A DNA stretch of 64,000 nucleotides from Bimastos eiseni (taxonomy: Eukaryota; Annelida; Clitellata; Crassiclitellata; Lumbricidae): NCBI GenBank assembly GCA_959347315.1, contig OY365811.1, forward strand, positions 39,166,633 through 39,230,632, given 5' to 3'. Made by a program: the position numbers and the translations under genes. Below, one piece after another: positions 45,916 to 57,486 of the stretch (positions are counted from its first letter, which is position 1; the number at the start of each line of letters is the position of its first letter). The notes beneath the pieces are model-generated. The model worked only from the letters and a program-made list of their open reading frames with translations, did no database searches and was not told the origin of the DNA.

Positions 45916-46139
45916 ACAAAAGTGGAGATTACGATTACGCTTGCCTAGCAAAGGTCTTTGCCCGCCTACTGACGGATTATCAATCAGTTAACTTATATTG
46001 TATATTAATTATTGGGCGAAATTTCTTGTTCGTCTTAGCTTCGAAATTCTTGATTTTTAAGGTCTATGCTAACTGGCAAGGAGATGACTGTTAACATCTT
46101 GTATTATCGCTAATTGTGCAGGAAAATAACTAAGTTAAA

Positions 46140-49100
46140 ATGCCGTTAATGCTTGGTCGTGGAGCGGTATCTCGAACGTTGAAACATTTGCAAGAAGGAA
46201 AAATTCTACTTAACAGAGACATAAAAATCATTATGTTTGCTTTTAATTTGGACGACGAACGAACTGGCCGCAAGTTTCCGAACCACCAAGGTCTTTAGTA
46301 AGTATGATCTTGGAACTCCTTGACATGTCTCTGAAGTTAATCTTAAGGCATCGTTGCGCATAGGAAATAGCACGATTGCTCAGCGCTGTTAGAACATCGC
46401 CAATACGCGTAATCTTGTTGGGCCATACACAAACCTGGGTAATGATATTTGGACGAAAGTACAGTATTGGGGTGCGTATATATTCCGGGCGTCGTGAGGG
46501 TCGTTTATGGTCAGGTAAGGCGTCGTGAGAGGCGGTTAGGGTCAGGGTTTGAGTTATAGTCGTCATTAGAAAACATGATACCTTCCGTGCAGACGTTGCA
46601 GCACGCTAAAAGATACTGTAAAACGCCTGGATGCTTATACTGCACTCTCGCCGATCTTTGTAATAAAACTGTCGTTTAATTGAAACTAACCAACCAGGGT
46701 TTTTAGTACTTACAGAGCCTTTTGGGCAGTGATATCAAATGTTCAGAGTGTCATTGCTATGATGGAAGTTTAGTTAACAGAAGTCGGCCTCTCATATGTT
46801 CGGCATCATGCTTTTTATACTTGTACCTATCAGGACAGATTGCTAATGTGCAAATTATAGGGATGATTTGATATTGGATTAATTATGCACAACTGGTTAT
46901 TTTTGGACATTTTGTGAACTATGCATCTGTTTCGTGTACAACTGGGTATGTTTAGCATTACTTTACGTTGGATGTATAACTTCATATACCTCTACACCTT
47001 TGTTGACTTATGTGCCTTTGGTTACATGTGCAACTAATATCTGGAATAAGTTTACCAGGATGTTACGGTGCAGGTGTACCATACAATTATGTGAATAAGT
47101 TTCACTTAGTAGCTGTCATTCGTTTTCATGTATTTTGTTATTTTATCTTCAGCAACTTCGTTTTCTGGCATCTTCCGCAGCTTCAGTACAAAAACCCCAA
47201 CGTACAGATGATAACACTGAACAAATTAACGCCGACACCTTGGATCAAAGCATACTATGGTAAAATACAACTGCTTTGGCAAGATGAGTGACTACTATAT
47301 TAAAATCATGCTAAGTTGCAAAACAAGTATCTGCTACTTTGTTAAAATAAGTAATTGTTTTGGTAAAATTGGTAATTTCCACTGTAAAATAATCAGCTGC
47401 TTTTGCAAAGTATGTAACTGCTACTTTGGTAAAGTAATTATTTAATGATTTAGTGAAGCAGGTAACTGGTACTGTAGAATAAACAACTGCTACTGCAAAA
47501 TATTTAGCTGTTAATTAATTGCTTTATTGCATTGCTAAACTTACTTATTTGATTTTTCTAAGCATAAAATTTGCATTTTTATAAGCAGGACTTTTAAAAG
47601 ATAGGAAGAAATGGGGGAAGACCCATATGAAAATTTTTATGAGATGATTGTGAATGAAACAATGTCTTACTTTTGGTGTATCTTTCAGAGAATGATACTA
47701 AGATGCTGGTTGACTGCGATAGCCGAACTAGAGAGGAAATTCATGACCACATCAAGAAAGTGTTCGGAAGACGAGAGTTAGTCATTCCACATAATCACAA
47801 TATGGAGCATAATGTTTAATATATATATACAGCGTAATCTCATACAGTCAATATTTTGTTGGGTTGAGTCATTGTCATCCGTTTTCAAGCAATTTTACCA
47901 GTTATTTCATGTACTTATTTCATGCACTTTCTTAGATGTATGCAGTGCACTCAGCGTATAATCAGTTAATGATGATATTCCACACAGCACTCTCATAAAT
48001 TTTTGGCAGACTAAATGATGACAGTGAAAAATGACGTTATTTAATTAGGTCAAACAACCCTTCAGGGAAGGCTATCCTTTTGACACCTCAACAGTAATAC
48101 CTACATTTTAATGTTTTATCTCTCTTGTGCTCTGTACGTCTGTAACATGTGTTTTGTGAAGTCATCTATAAATGGTTACATAGCGATATTTATATATAGA
48201 TACATGCATGTGTATAAGAGTTGCTTAGTATGTTAGAAAATATTAGGGATGAACCAAGTTTGAATTTCTTGCCGAGTCCGAGTTTTACGAGTTCAATTTT
48301 GCCGAGTCTGAGTTTCGAATATTTAAAGTCTCATTCTCTTGATGTTTATATTTTAGGTTTGCACAAATTTAATTAATTATTTAGTTTTGCCGTAGTTAAC
48401 ACCAGGAAGTAGTAACCAATAAGCACTAAAAGTAGCAGTACCTGTGTTTTTAGTTAGGTCGATTGTTGTTTTGTAAATAGAAATAAAACAGTATTTTGTA
48501 CTTTTAAGTACATCGATTGCCATTTTGTAAATGAAGAAATCCAATTTTCGTTTTCAGAATAGATAATCGCATAGATTAATACTTGGACCCATTGTGAGTC
48601 CGAGTTTTTCCAAGTACCAAGAAAATTGGACTGAGCTGAGTTCTGAACTGAGTTTTGGTTCATCCCTATAAAATATATATATATGTACATATGTGTATTC
48701 ATATATATATAGAGAGAGAGAGAGATGGGGAGGGATGGAGAGTCAGGTTATGCATGCAAATTGTTTTGGCTATTATTGATTTTGGGAAACTTGTAATTTG
48801 GTGCCTACTGCATGAGTAATTATAGAGGTCCTGTTCTATAGAAGTTCTGACATTTTAGTACATCATACAGTTCAATTAATTACAGTAGCTGTTACTCACA
48901 CTTGGTTGTTGTTTTGTATTTTTAATTCATTTAGTATGGAAACTTATTTTCTTCCGGTTTGCTTTATTATTATTTGGACACAGTTTGTTATTGTCTGACT
49001 TTTGCCGTAACTTGTCTTTTAGAATCTTTTTGGCCGACAATATCGAAGACATCGAAAAGGAGCCAAATCCAGCCAACTTTGGGACCAAATATGCTCGGCA

Positions 49101-49224
49101 GTGTATCTGCGAAGTCCCCGGTCATGTTCCTTGCCCCGCATGGCAGCCCATGCCCTTTGAGATGACGGGAAAGGGCAAGAAGTTACTGAGAGAGCAAGCG
49201 GCCGAGACAGCAGCAGAAAGCTAG
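46140..49224 (+). CDS. MRPS25: Mitochondrial small ribosomal subunit protein mS25
   Basis: Four inferred exons: 46140-46297, 47153-47259, 47689-47776, 49023-49224 (555 nt, 184 residues; the human protein is 173). Donors are GTAAGT, GTAAAA and GTTAGT; all acceptors are AG after pyrimidine tracts, and phases fit. Residues 1-25 (SRTLKHLQEG) and the blocks NFVFWHLPQLQYKNP, LTPTPW, EEIHDHIKKVFG, NPANFGTKYARQC and CICEVPGHVPCP align in order with MRPS25 of human and fly. This is the thioredoxin-like L51/S25/CI-B8 fold. The cysteine cluster C-x-C-x7-C (145, 147, 155) is conserved; in mammalian mitoribosomes mS25 helps bind a 2Fe-2S cluster at its contact with bS16m. The first donor follows an apparent stop in the unspliced frame, so exon 1 must splice at 46298. 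A possible poly(A) signal ATTAAA lies at 49343-49348. The protein acts in mitochondrial translation. Confidence 0.95.
47250..47520. repeat. Degenerate repeat of about 30 bp in MRPS25 intron 2
   Basis: Recurrent words AACTGCTACTTTGGTAAAAT-like at about 47255, 47330, 47355, 47417 and 47485. The exon 2 donor TATG|GTAAAATACAACTGC is itself the first unit. Confidence 0.55.
48244..48668. mobile_element. hAT-type MITE (425 bp) in MRPS25 intron 3
   Basis: Termini TAGGGATGAACCAA on the left and the exact inverted match on the right. Flanking 8-mers GAAAATAT (48236-48243) and TAAAATAT (48669-48676) differ at one base. The interior has GAGTCCGAGTTTT-type words near both ends. Confidence 0.85.
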
Positions 49225-49634
49225 CTCTCATCAAGAACTATTTCTCAGAACTATTTGTCCTGATTTTCATTTTCAAGAGAGCTATGAAACTGGAAACCAA
49301 AAAACGCTGATTATAATCGGTACTGCTTTATTTCTTCAATATATTAAATTATTTGTACTGTTTCACAAATACCACATATGCTGATGATGCCATAAAAGTA
49401 GAACTGATCAATAACTGTATCATGCCGTTACAGAATACTAGGAGAATACCCGAGTGTCAGAGTCTCTACTTTAGATCAGCTGGACGACATCCATGCGTGT
49501 AATGATTCTTCTATATGGCTTGTAAGGTGCAGTTTTTTTTTCATGAACATGTGTAGACTGTAGGGTAAGTCTAGCTTCAAACCAGACACTACTTACTGCT
49601 AATTTTCACAACCAATTCCACAACCACCAGTTGT
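49225..49634. other. MRPS25 3' flank; nothing else seen
   Basis: AT-rich; contains ATTAAA at 49343-49348 and no other recognisable feature. Confidence 0.5.
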
Positions 49635-49779
49635 CAGAGGCGGCGATCTCGTTTGACAGGTGGGGGGATACCCAATGAGATGGGTAGGAAATGTTGGGGG
49701 ACACACGTATAATGTGTCCCCTCTCTGTAAAAGGTAGGGGGACTTGACCCCCCAATGCCCCCCCGGATCGCCGCCCCAC
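49635..49779. mobile_element. hAT-type MITE, same family as 55383-55518
   Basis: Starts CAGAGGCGGCGATCTCG and shares, in inverted orientation relative to the other copy, CCCAATGAGA, TATAATGT.TCCCCTCTCT and GTGGGGGGA words over its whole length. A perfect 10-bp inverted repeat GGCGGCGATC (49639-49648 and 49766-49775) closes it. The outer right bases and target duplication are eroded. Confidence 0.7.
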
Positions 49780-50783
49780 CCGACCAATTTAAAAGTTTAT
49801 TGATCAACCATGCATGGTTGACCAACCGTAGGTGCTGTTAAACAAAACTTCTCATATAATAGAAATACTATAAAAGAAACCTGTGTGATGTGAACTTGTT
49901 TACGAGCTCCTGGTGTATGTAACGTGAAGGGGGTAATGTCCCCAGAGCTACTTACTTAACAAGCAACACTGCTAAATGCACCATAGAAGAACTGCAGTTT
50001 ACTACTAAATAATGACAAAAGTCGAACATTATTCCTTTAGACATGTGGCCTGGTTTCCGCGCTCTATCATAAAACATGTCCCCGACAACTTCGTCGCATC
50101 AACGACTTCAAACTCTAATAATAATAAGGCAGTGTTTGTACTTGACTACAAAGACAGAAGTATATTATGCATCACTGAAGCAAGGGAAACATGGCTATCC
50201 AGCCCAAAAGTTGTGACTAACCGCATATGGCGAGCCACATTATGTGAATGCTAATCATGGATGCATAAACACCAGTTCCTCTTCCATATTTCAGGACACA
50301 CGCAGCCCTGCAGTATTTATAAATATTTAAAGTCAGGAAAATGACGGTTTTGAAATTGAAAACAACACAAAATCTTAACAAAACTGTACATGATCCAAAA
50401 GAACTGAAAAAAAATTCAGAAACGACCTATACTAGGAGCTGCTAAAAATTGCTGACATAACTGTACATAAGTGCTATAAATGCAAACGCCAGAATTGCTA
50501 CAAAATCTGTACAAAATGCTGAGTGCGAAAAAGGAAAGAGAATGGACATTGAAAGCCCATGTACGACAGGTTTTCATATTTAATATATACACAAAAACTG
50601 TCACATGATGATGATGTAGCATACTGTCAGATTTCATGTACCATATGATATGGCGTTTAACGTTTAGGTATCTCGTATCTCAAAACACTATCATATATAA
50701 ACAGAAACCTCCTAATTATGTTTAGGCATAAATATATATGTATAAGTATTTATATTAAGAGTGAGACAGGAAATGAAACTACG
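49780..50783. other. No gene supported
   Basis: An 80-residue frame (50012-50254) has mixed composition but no splice context or family resemblance that I can see. Confidence 0.4.
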
Positions 50784-50856
50784 CCACTGTTAGCTCTCAG
50801 TTCCAAGCCTGGAGAAAGGAGGAGGGCGACGCTAATGGTCTTTGTTATCACACATT
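50784..50856 (+). repeat. Interspersed repeat 'core B' (copy)
   Basis: CCACTGTTAGCTCTCAGTTC, CAAGCCTGGAGAAAGGAGGA, GGGCGACGC, TAATGGTCTTTGTTATCACA. Links the fragments at 5168, 30361, 32413, 38128 and 61922 (GCCACTGCTTAGCTCTCAGT) into one family. Confidence 0.65.
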
Positions 50857-51367
50857 TGTTAGGCTGAAGGGAAAGTCTAGCTTCAAACCATACTACCAGA
50901 TAGAAAATGATAGAGAGCCTAGATATGAGAAAGAGACAACTATGTGCATGTTTTAGAGATGCTTAACCAACACCAGTAAATAATCTGTCAAAACAGTACT
51001 TTGCAAAATGCACAATGAACGCCTGCTACTATTTACACGCCTTCAAAAACCAAAGTCTGCAGACCATACCCTGCTGTGCACCGGCACGTCATCAAGGCAA
51101 CAAAAGGAGCTACAGAAGTCTCATCTGCAGCACAAAGATACTAAGTAGCAGGTCCCAGTCAGCAAGCTTACACATGCTCACAAGATCGACATCAAATTTG
51201 CGGTCACCTTCGGGTGAAGTTCTAAAAGGAGTGAATTCATCGATAAACCGTGTTGCCATAACATTCAGCTGTTGATAATTAAATCGGTTTCTGGTTTTAA
51301 GAATTACATACTGTGCATGCTCTAGCGAAGCCAGCCACCAGAATATCATATATGCAGCATTTTATTT

Positions 51368-51445
51368 GTTGGTAGGGTGTTCATCTAAGCCCTTGGCTTA
51401 GTAACTGAAAAGATGTTGGATCGTGGGGTCTTGACCCGATGCTCT
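51368..51445 (+). repeat. Possible decayed tRNA-derived SINE
   Basis: GGTAGGGTGTTCATCTAAGC resembles a tRNA D-arm and A-box region, and the sequence continues GGCTTAGTAACTGAAAAG and a damaged B box GGATCGTGGGGTCTTGACCC. Confidence 0.35.
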
Positions 51446-52075
51446 TTTGTTTTGTGATGTACAGAAGAACTGAGAGCTCAGTGTTTAAAATGCTTTTAAA
51501 GTAAATTTAAAGATGAGGCCAAACTATCTGGCAAGTTGTTGGTTGTTTTGTCATGCAACATTATAACAACATTATTGGTGATCTGTAAATCTGTCATCTC
51601 CACCAATATTGTTTTTGACAACTTAAGACTGCATATATTATATATCTTCATCATTTCTGTCTGCACAAAGATTTAATGTGGCTTGCAAGATTTGTGCTCA
51701 AGGCATCAACGAAGCTAACTATTCGCTGTGTACAAAAAGGCCGTTGATTAGTTCTCAAGTGCATCATATTCTGGCAAGGAATATCCTGAATAGCCAAACG
51801 CTGTTTTTGCACTCGCATTCTCTCACCGCTTGCAGCATACGATCATCTACCACTGGTGCAACTAAGCTGCTTCCAATTGTTGCAACAACAGGTTGTCTCT
51901 CACATGTGCAACCAGTTCTTGCTGTCTCTGAAGAGTTGCCCCTGTGGTTGCCTGAAGCAGTGCAACTGCGGGTTGTCTTTAAAAAATGTAACGGCTTCTT
52001 GTTGTGAAATACATCTATCTCTGATCTCTCTATTGTTCTGCAATAGGTCATAACATGTTCAGAGGTTTAACTAAG
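51446..52075. other. No gene supported
   Basis: A plus-strand frame at 51678-52007 has no recognised domain. GTTGCAAC-like words recur at 51860-51990. Confidence 0.4.
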
Positions 52076-52082
52076 TAACTAT

Positions 52083-52372
52083 TAAGGCCGTCAACGGGTA
52101 CCCGAGTACCCACCCGATGAGGTTGACTACCTGGGTAATTAAATCGGTTTTAATTTCGTAAAAATGCGCGATTTTACGTGAACATATGCCAGAAATATTT
52201 CGTTGGTCATATTGGCTGACTGCCCAGGCAATGAAATCGATTCTCGGGTGCCCGACATTCCGTAAAAATGCGCAATACCCTACATTTCCTAACAAAATAT
52301 TCGCACAGTCGTTACCCGCTCCGCGGGTTGACGGGTACCTGGGTCGTGACTTCAACATATTTGACAGCCTTA
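52083..52372. mobile_element. hAT-type MITE (290 bp)
   Basis: Left terminus TAAGGCCGTCAA; right terminus, inverted, TAAGGCTGTCAA. Flanking 8-mers GTAACTAT (52075-52082) and GTAACTAA (52373-52380) differ at the last base. The interior has GGGTACCC-type words and AAAATGCGCAATACCC. Confidence 0.85.
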
Positions 52373-52380
52373 GTAACTAA

Positions 52381-53420
52381 ACACCCTGTTAAATAATAAT
52401 AATATCCAATATATATTCAAATCCAACATGCCTTTAGATATGGCTCTTTCAACGTCTTCAAACTAAAAGTTGGAGATCAGCCTTCAAAATCATATTTTGT
52501 CATACAGCTTGAGTTCTCCGATTTCTGACGTCTATATGGCATGAATACATTTCAACTGTAATCTCAGTTTCTGCAACAGCGATATTTTGCAAATCATCTC
52601 TAAATATCTTGGGTCGCATAAACCATCATCCGCGAGTCCAACTAAACAACAGTAAAATTTAAACAAAACTGAGTATTAGCGATAAATGTTTTATCCATCA
52701 TACACAGCATGTCGTGCAATAAAGATAGCTCTGCCTATGGATAAAGTACAAAGAAATTGCTTAGGCAAAATCCCATTCAATCACTATGTAACAGAGTGCT
52801 CAGTCAGTTAGCAAAGAGACTGTCAAGTCCTGTTTCAGGGTATCGCTCTCGAAACGACCTCACAGACGCACAGGCCATGCTGCAAAGATAATCAATGATT
52901 GCTGTGGTAGCCATCTTGTCACCTCTGATATAAGATCCTTTGATATTGCAACCGTGAGGTGCTTCAAGAAGACATGCAAAGAAATGTGTTACTTTTTCTG
53001 ATTATACTTGTCATAGAGCATTGCACACAAGAGCAACCCTGTTTACCTGGTAGCCACTGTTATGAAGTCGTGTAATCTAAAATTTGGCCTTGCAATATAT
53101 TGCTGTGGCCAGGAATTTCTCCTTGGCACCTTGGGCAAAATAAGCAAGGACCAGTGGGATCCACAAACAATAATTCGCCGCCAGAGTTTGTTAGTGAAGC
53201 CTTTGGTAACCAAACACACATCATTCCTGTAAAACGGTCCAAATGCAGTCAGCTTGACAGGGTTCAGAAACAAGACAATAAATACCAGTACAAAAGAAAT
53301 TACTCTACACTACAAACTACTAACTTATTTGCAAAGATAATTATCTAATAATTCCATTCAAGAACTGAAAGGAAACATCTGCAGCTAGACAAGACTCAAA
53401 AGTTCAAAGAATCATAAGAC
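52381..53420. other. No gene seen
   Basis: AT-rich, unremarkable. Short frames on both strands at 53043-53348 lack any recognised domain. Confidence 0.4.
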
Positions 53421-53421
53421 T

Positions 53422-53520
53422 GCTTAACCCTCATCCCCTTAATCGTTTAACCCTCATCCCCTTAATCGTTTAACCCTATTCCCTTTTATCACTTAACCCT
53501 CATCGCCCTTATCCATCTAC
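53422..53520. repeat. Minisatellite, about 24-bp unit (CCTTAATCGTTTAACCCTCAT)
   Basis: About four units with TTAACCCTCAT. Superficially telomere-like, but the period is 24 and the array is internal. Confidence 0.8.
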
Positions 53521-53524
53521 ATTC

Positions 53525-54485
53525 TTCAACTTACACGGCTTCGGTTCACTACCTCCCGGTTTTTGAAAGAATCCTCACAACCCCATCACGACACTGTTCC
53601 CATACATCTACACTCACTCCCCATTCTTATTCCATAGCACTGCAGCACGGGTGTCCACAGAAGTATGTGCAGAGGACAAAAGATGAAACATGGGAGAGGT
53701 CGTCTTGGTCTGATGTGAGCCAAAATTCTTCACATATGATAAGCAAGAGGGGTAAACAGTCAGCACGCCCACTTTGCCGTTACAGACGGGATCTACCTAC
53801 TTTAAAGCATTAACTCCAGCTCCAAAACAGCAGAACATTCGATCACTTTCATAAAATGAACAACGTTGGCTGTTCTAACAAGAGGTCACTACGATTATGC
53901 AAAGATATCAAAAAGGTGATGAATTACTGAACAACCATTATGACCAGAATAGAAGTAGTATCATAGTTTGAACAAAGACAGCACAACTGCCTCTTGCCAG
54001 TGATACATCAATTATGCTGGGTTGAACACACGTCGGAACCTGGTAACAAGTTCGTTCATAGATGATAATGGATTCCACAGAACCGTTTACCATGTAGAGA
54101 CAAAATGAACCGAGTCACATCAGATGGCACAGACTGCAGGACTGGAATGCCTGGGGCTAAAAAGGATGGGGTAAACTTTGGGGCACCAAAGAATCAGCTA
54201 CAGCCACAAGTCAAAACACTGAAGCCGAATAAGGCCACAGATGAACCGTATCAAAGCCAAGTAAGGCCACAAGCACCTATGCTAAAGCCACAGATGTAGT
54301 AGTATACCAAGGCTAAAAGGGTTCCAGTTTAAAAGAAGCTGCATCTCAGAGGGGCAACTGCGACCACGGCAGAGTAAGGAGGGACGGACAAAAGACGATC
54401 GATTCTGCGCCAGAATTCTTCAGGAATGCAGCATCTGGTCCTGGCCGAAAAAGAACTTTCCGGGGAATCTCCGCAGGGATCCCCG
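53525..54485. other. 3' flank of the KCTD gene; no other gene seen
   Basis: I found no clear polyadenylation signal on the minus strand. A 64-residue plus-strand frame (54105-54299) is Gln/Lys/Pro-rich and unrecognised, with short AAGCCACAG repeats. Confidence 0.4.
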
Positions 54486-54488
54486 CGC

Positions 54489-55184
54489 CTACGTGACGGG
54501 GAGGTACCAGATGTACTTGTGGACCATGTAGGACCCATCACTGTTGGTACTATTTGAGAACGATGTTGTCACGAGCTGCCACCCCGCCCCCTGAAGGTGG
54601 TGAATGATCGCCATCTTGGGACAGCTGGCGCTGCTCAGGTTGACAGTCCGGTAAACGGCGTCCCCAGTCTGCAGGTCTTTGAGGGTCTTCTCGGGGAGTG
54701 GCAGCGTCAGGAGCGCCTGCTTCGACCCGGATATGACCAGTCCACTGTTCTTCAGCTCCGTGTTGATGCCGCGCGGTGGGTCTGAGTAGAACCGGTAGAA
54801 GTATGCGGTCTCCTCGAAATCGAGGATCTCGATGTAGAAACCCTGGCGGTGTCGGGCAGCGGCGGCGAACGACCGCTGTCGAACAGACTTGATTGCGCAG
54901 ATGAGCGAAGGGATCTGGTAGAAATCGGCCTCGGCCTCGAGCAGATCGAAGTCCTTGAATCCCTGAGGTAGGCAGAGCTGTCCCGACCGGAGGAAGTTGA
55001 GGACGTGGCGGAACATGAAACCGTCGCGGTCAATGAAGTAGTTACCCTGTTGGTCGAAGGCAGTCGGAACATAGTGGCCGCTGAACATCGTGCCGATCAT
55101 AGAGTCCGTGTATTTCGTGAGCGTGGCTCGCGTTGTCGTGTAGAGCATACCGCCAACATTTAGCGTGACCACCTCATCAGACAT
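54489..55184 (-). CDS. KCTD-family protein (BTB/POZ T1 domain)
   Basis: Single-exon coding region, 231 residues, starting MSDEVVTLNVGG. The first true ATG is at 55184; an in-frame GTG three codons upstream is not used. Residues 5-95 form the tetramerisation-type BTB domain shared with Kv channels: VTLNVGGMLYTTT, TKYTDSMIGTMFSG, QGNYFIDRDG, FRHVLNFLRSG and DLLEAEADFYQI. These resemble KCTD6 and KCTD21 most closely, including the MSD start. The remaining 135 residues (FYIEILDFEETAYFYRFYS, ending HKYIWYLP) form a C-terminal domain I cannot match to a named member. KCTD proteins commonly assemble as oligomers and several serve as cullin-3 ubiquitin-ligase adaptors; that role is an inference here. 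The length fits the family (about 230-260). No lesions. It converges with MRPS25. Confidence 0.9.
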   Translation of the reverse strand: MSDEVVTLNVGGMLYTTTRATLTKYTDSMIGTMFSGHYVPTAFDQQGNYFIDRDGFMFRHVLNFLRSGQLCLPQGFKDFDLLEAEADFYQIPSLICAIKSVRQRSFAAAARHRQGFYIEILDFEETAYFYRFYSDPPRGINTELKNSGLVISGSKQALLTLPLPEKTLKDLQTGDAVYRTVNLSSASCPKMAIIHHLQGAGWQLVTTSFSNSTNSDGSYMVHKYIWYLPVT

Positions 55185-55216
55185 CGTTACCACACACTAC
55201 TGCACAAGACGAACGT

Positions 55217-55231
55217 CTGAAAGATGAAAGA
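55217..55231 (-). other. Likely 3' splice site in the KCTD 5'UTR
   Basis: On the minus strand TCTTTCATCTTTCAG precedes ACGTTCG, 32 bases upstream of the start codon. This suggests a 5'UTR intron whose first exon lies at higher coordinates. AG|GTGAGT near 59395-59402 is one candidate donor, but it is unproven. Confidence 0.5.
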
Positions 55232-55374
55232 CAGATATTAAGAACTAAAACAATAAAAAATTGTGGTTCAGAATGTCAATTCAATACAACAGTAAAAAAG
55301 AACAGAATACCAATATACCATACAAAATTTTACAATAACTAAATACATTTACACAAAACAGTACGACTGAATAC

Positions 55375-55382
55375 CATAATAC
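55375..55382. repeat. Target duplication, left (CATAATAC)
   Basis: Identical to 55519-55526 on the other side of the MITE. Confidence 0.9.
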
Positions 55383-55518
55383 CAGGGGCGGCAAGGGGAC
55401 ATGTCCCCCCATCTATTACAGAGAGGGGATACATTATACATTGGTCCCCCCCAATTTCTTACACCTCTCATTGGGTGGCTCACGGCTCCTCACCTCTCAG
55501 ACGAGCTCACCGCCTCTG
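55383..55518. mobile_element. hAT-type MITE (136 bp) with exact target duplication
   Basis: Termini CAGGGGCGGCAA and, inverted, CAGAGGCGGTGA. Flanked on both sides by CATAATAC. About 170 bp upstream of the likely KCTD 5'UTR splice site, so within the presumed first intron. Same family as 49635-49779. Confidence 0.92.
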
Positions 55519-55526
55519 CATAATAC

Positions 55527-56530
55527 AAACGAGTTCAACGCAATAGCATCAGAATCACCTACAGACGTCTATTATTAATTAATACAATGTAAAATAAAAT
55601 AAGGTCAATGACAATAGCCAGGGCAATGTTGACATTAATCACTGGATAACACTACAGAAAATAAAAATCACCTTTAAAATACTTCTATTCTTAATCTGTT
55701 AAACAGATCAGCATTCACACCGCATGTATCCAATGCAGGTTAGAAATATGTCCACATTCTGCACAGCACCTAAAGCCAGGCAGCCACTAAACAACACTGG
55801 ACACAGCATCTAAATTTAGCCAAACAGTGGCCAAATCGCTCGGTCTGATAAAGCCTTAGGCTCCAATTACGTCCTTGGATAAAACTCATAAATTGTCAAG
55901 GAGAATTCCTCCAGACCAAGCCAGAGTATAGGACCATTTGATCCAATTACAGCAACGTCCCACACGATCTCCCAACCACTAATGACACAATATCGCCGCC
56001 GCCAAGCAACGCAGCTGGCACGGCTCCAGACGAAATCTCACCGACTCTGTGAACACTCTGCTGGTTATCTGGCCCGACCCCAGCGGTAAATCTTCCACCA
56101 GCCATGGTAGACGTATTATATAGGGGAAATATACCAGTCACAGGCACACACTGCCACAGAGAGATTCTCAGGCATACACAAGACTGACTCCAACATACAG
56201 GCAACCACACGAACTGGAAAATGTTGGACTATTCGGAAAGGACATAAAATGCTCTGGTGTATGGCACCAACTGACTTTTTATTACATTACAGTCAAACAG
56301 ATTTAGCCAAGCTGGGGAGAGCATCCGAAATCACTGGCCCAGCTTACCCCTAATGAAAACCCTCTGTACTCAATTGGAACCAAAGCGACTTAATCAAAAC
56401 ATACCAATGACTGTTGTAGTGCCATTAAAAACCACATAAACTGTAATCAAAAGCATACTCCATTAAATAAGCATTGTAAAACTCCCAAACAAAGGAGCAC
56501 AGCCGCTTAGGAAGAACACAACTACAGTCA
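55527..56530. other. No gene seen (presumed KCTD upstream or intronic DNA)
   Basis: Unremarkable AT-rich sequence with no recognised domain or RNA gene. Confidence 0.4.
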
Positions 56531-56532
56531 GA

Positions 56533-56830
56533 CCAACCAGGAGACACCTAGGACCAACCAGAAGACCAAAGACCAATCAGGAGACCTAAGACCATCCAAG
56601 AGACCAAAGATAAGACCATCCAAGAGACCAAAGACCAACCAGGAGACCTATGACCAAATCATGAGACCAAAGACCAACCAGAAGACCAAAGACCATCCCA
56701 GAGACCTAAGACCAACCGAGATACCTAAGACCAACCGAGATACCTAAGACCATCCAAGAGATCTAAAACCAACCAGGAAACCTAAGACCAGCTAGGAGTC
56801 CAACGAGAAGACCAAGAGATCCAGCCACAA
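56533..56830. repeat. Minisatellite, about 18-20-bp unit (AAGACCAACCAGGAGACC)
   Basis: About fifteen degenerate units of GACCAACC/GACCATCC with AGAGACC or GATACC. Confidence 0.85.
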
Positions 56831-57486
56831 AGACAGAGGACCAGTACATGACTCAGCATAGAATTCTTGCAGAGAACCATCCTGCAAAAAATGATAAAAA
56901 CTTAATTAACTTGAACTATTCCTCAACTGGTGTCGATTCAAAATGAGAAACCCAGCACAAAACAGGATCAAAGTTTACAACATAAAAGCAGCGCAAACAG
57001 ATAAAGACACAGACTGAGACAGACAAAGAGACAGACTGAGGCTTCCTTGCAACACTGTCTCGGATCATTAAGACGTACAACCTCCATTAAAAAGTTGCCT
57101 TTGATGAAGAAGTCTCTTGTCTGGGATTTTGTTCTCAATGCACTCAAGCAGAATCAGTTACATAATAATCACTCAGGGCAAAGGACTCAGTAGATCAATT
57201 TGTATATATAATATAATATATATATATATATATATGGGCCAGCCTATATATTATATATACAAGCCTATATATAATATACACCAAACTTACAGCCTAGCTT
57301 CGTTTGGGATTGACTTTTGAACTCAGGGAGAGTGCTGCTTCGTGTCCAGATCGGAGTGTTACATTTGGCAAGCACTCCTAGTGAAATCTTAACCCACTCC
57401 TTCTTGGTCTCCATGAGCAATGCCTCATCACTTTTCATTCAGTTCGAAATTCTTCAGCGAGGCTCATCGTACACATCTCTATTTAC

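Noticed and set aside
53422..53520. Telomere-like TTAACCC words
   Set aside because: The period is about 24 bases rather than 6, and the array is a short internal minisatellite.
55182..55193. Upstream GTG as the KCTD start codon
   Set aside because: An ATG three codons later gives the MSD start typical of close relatives; GTG initiation is not expected in an animal gene.
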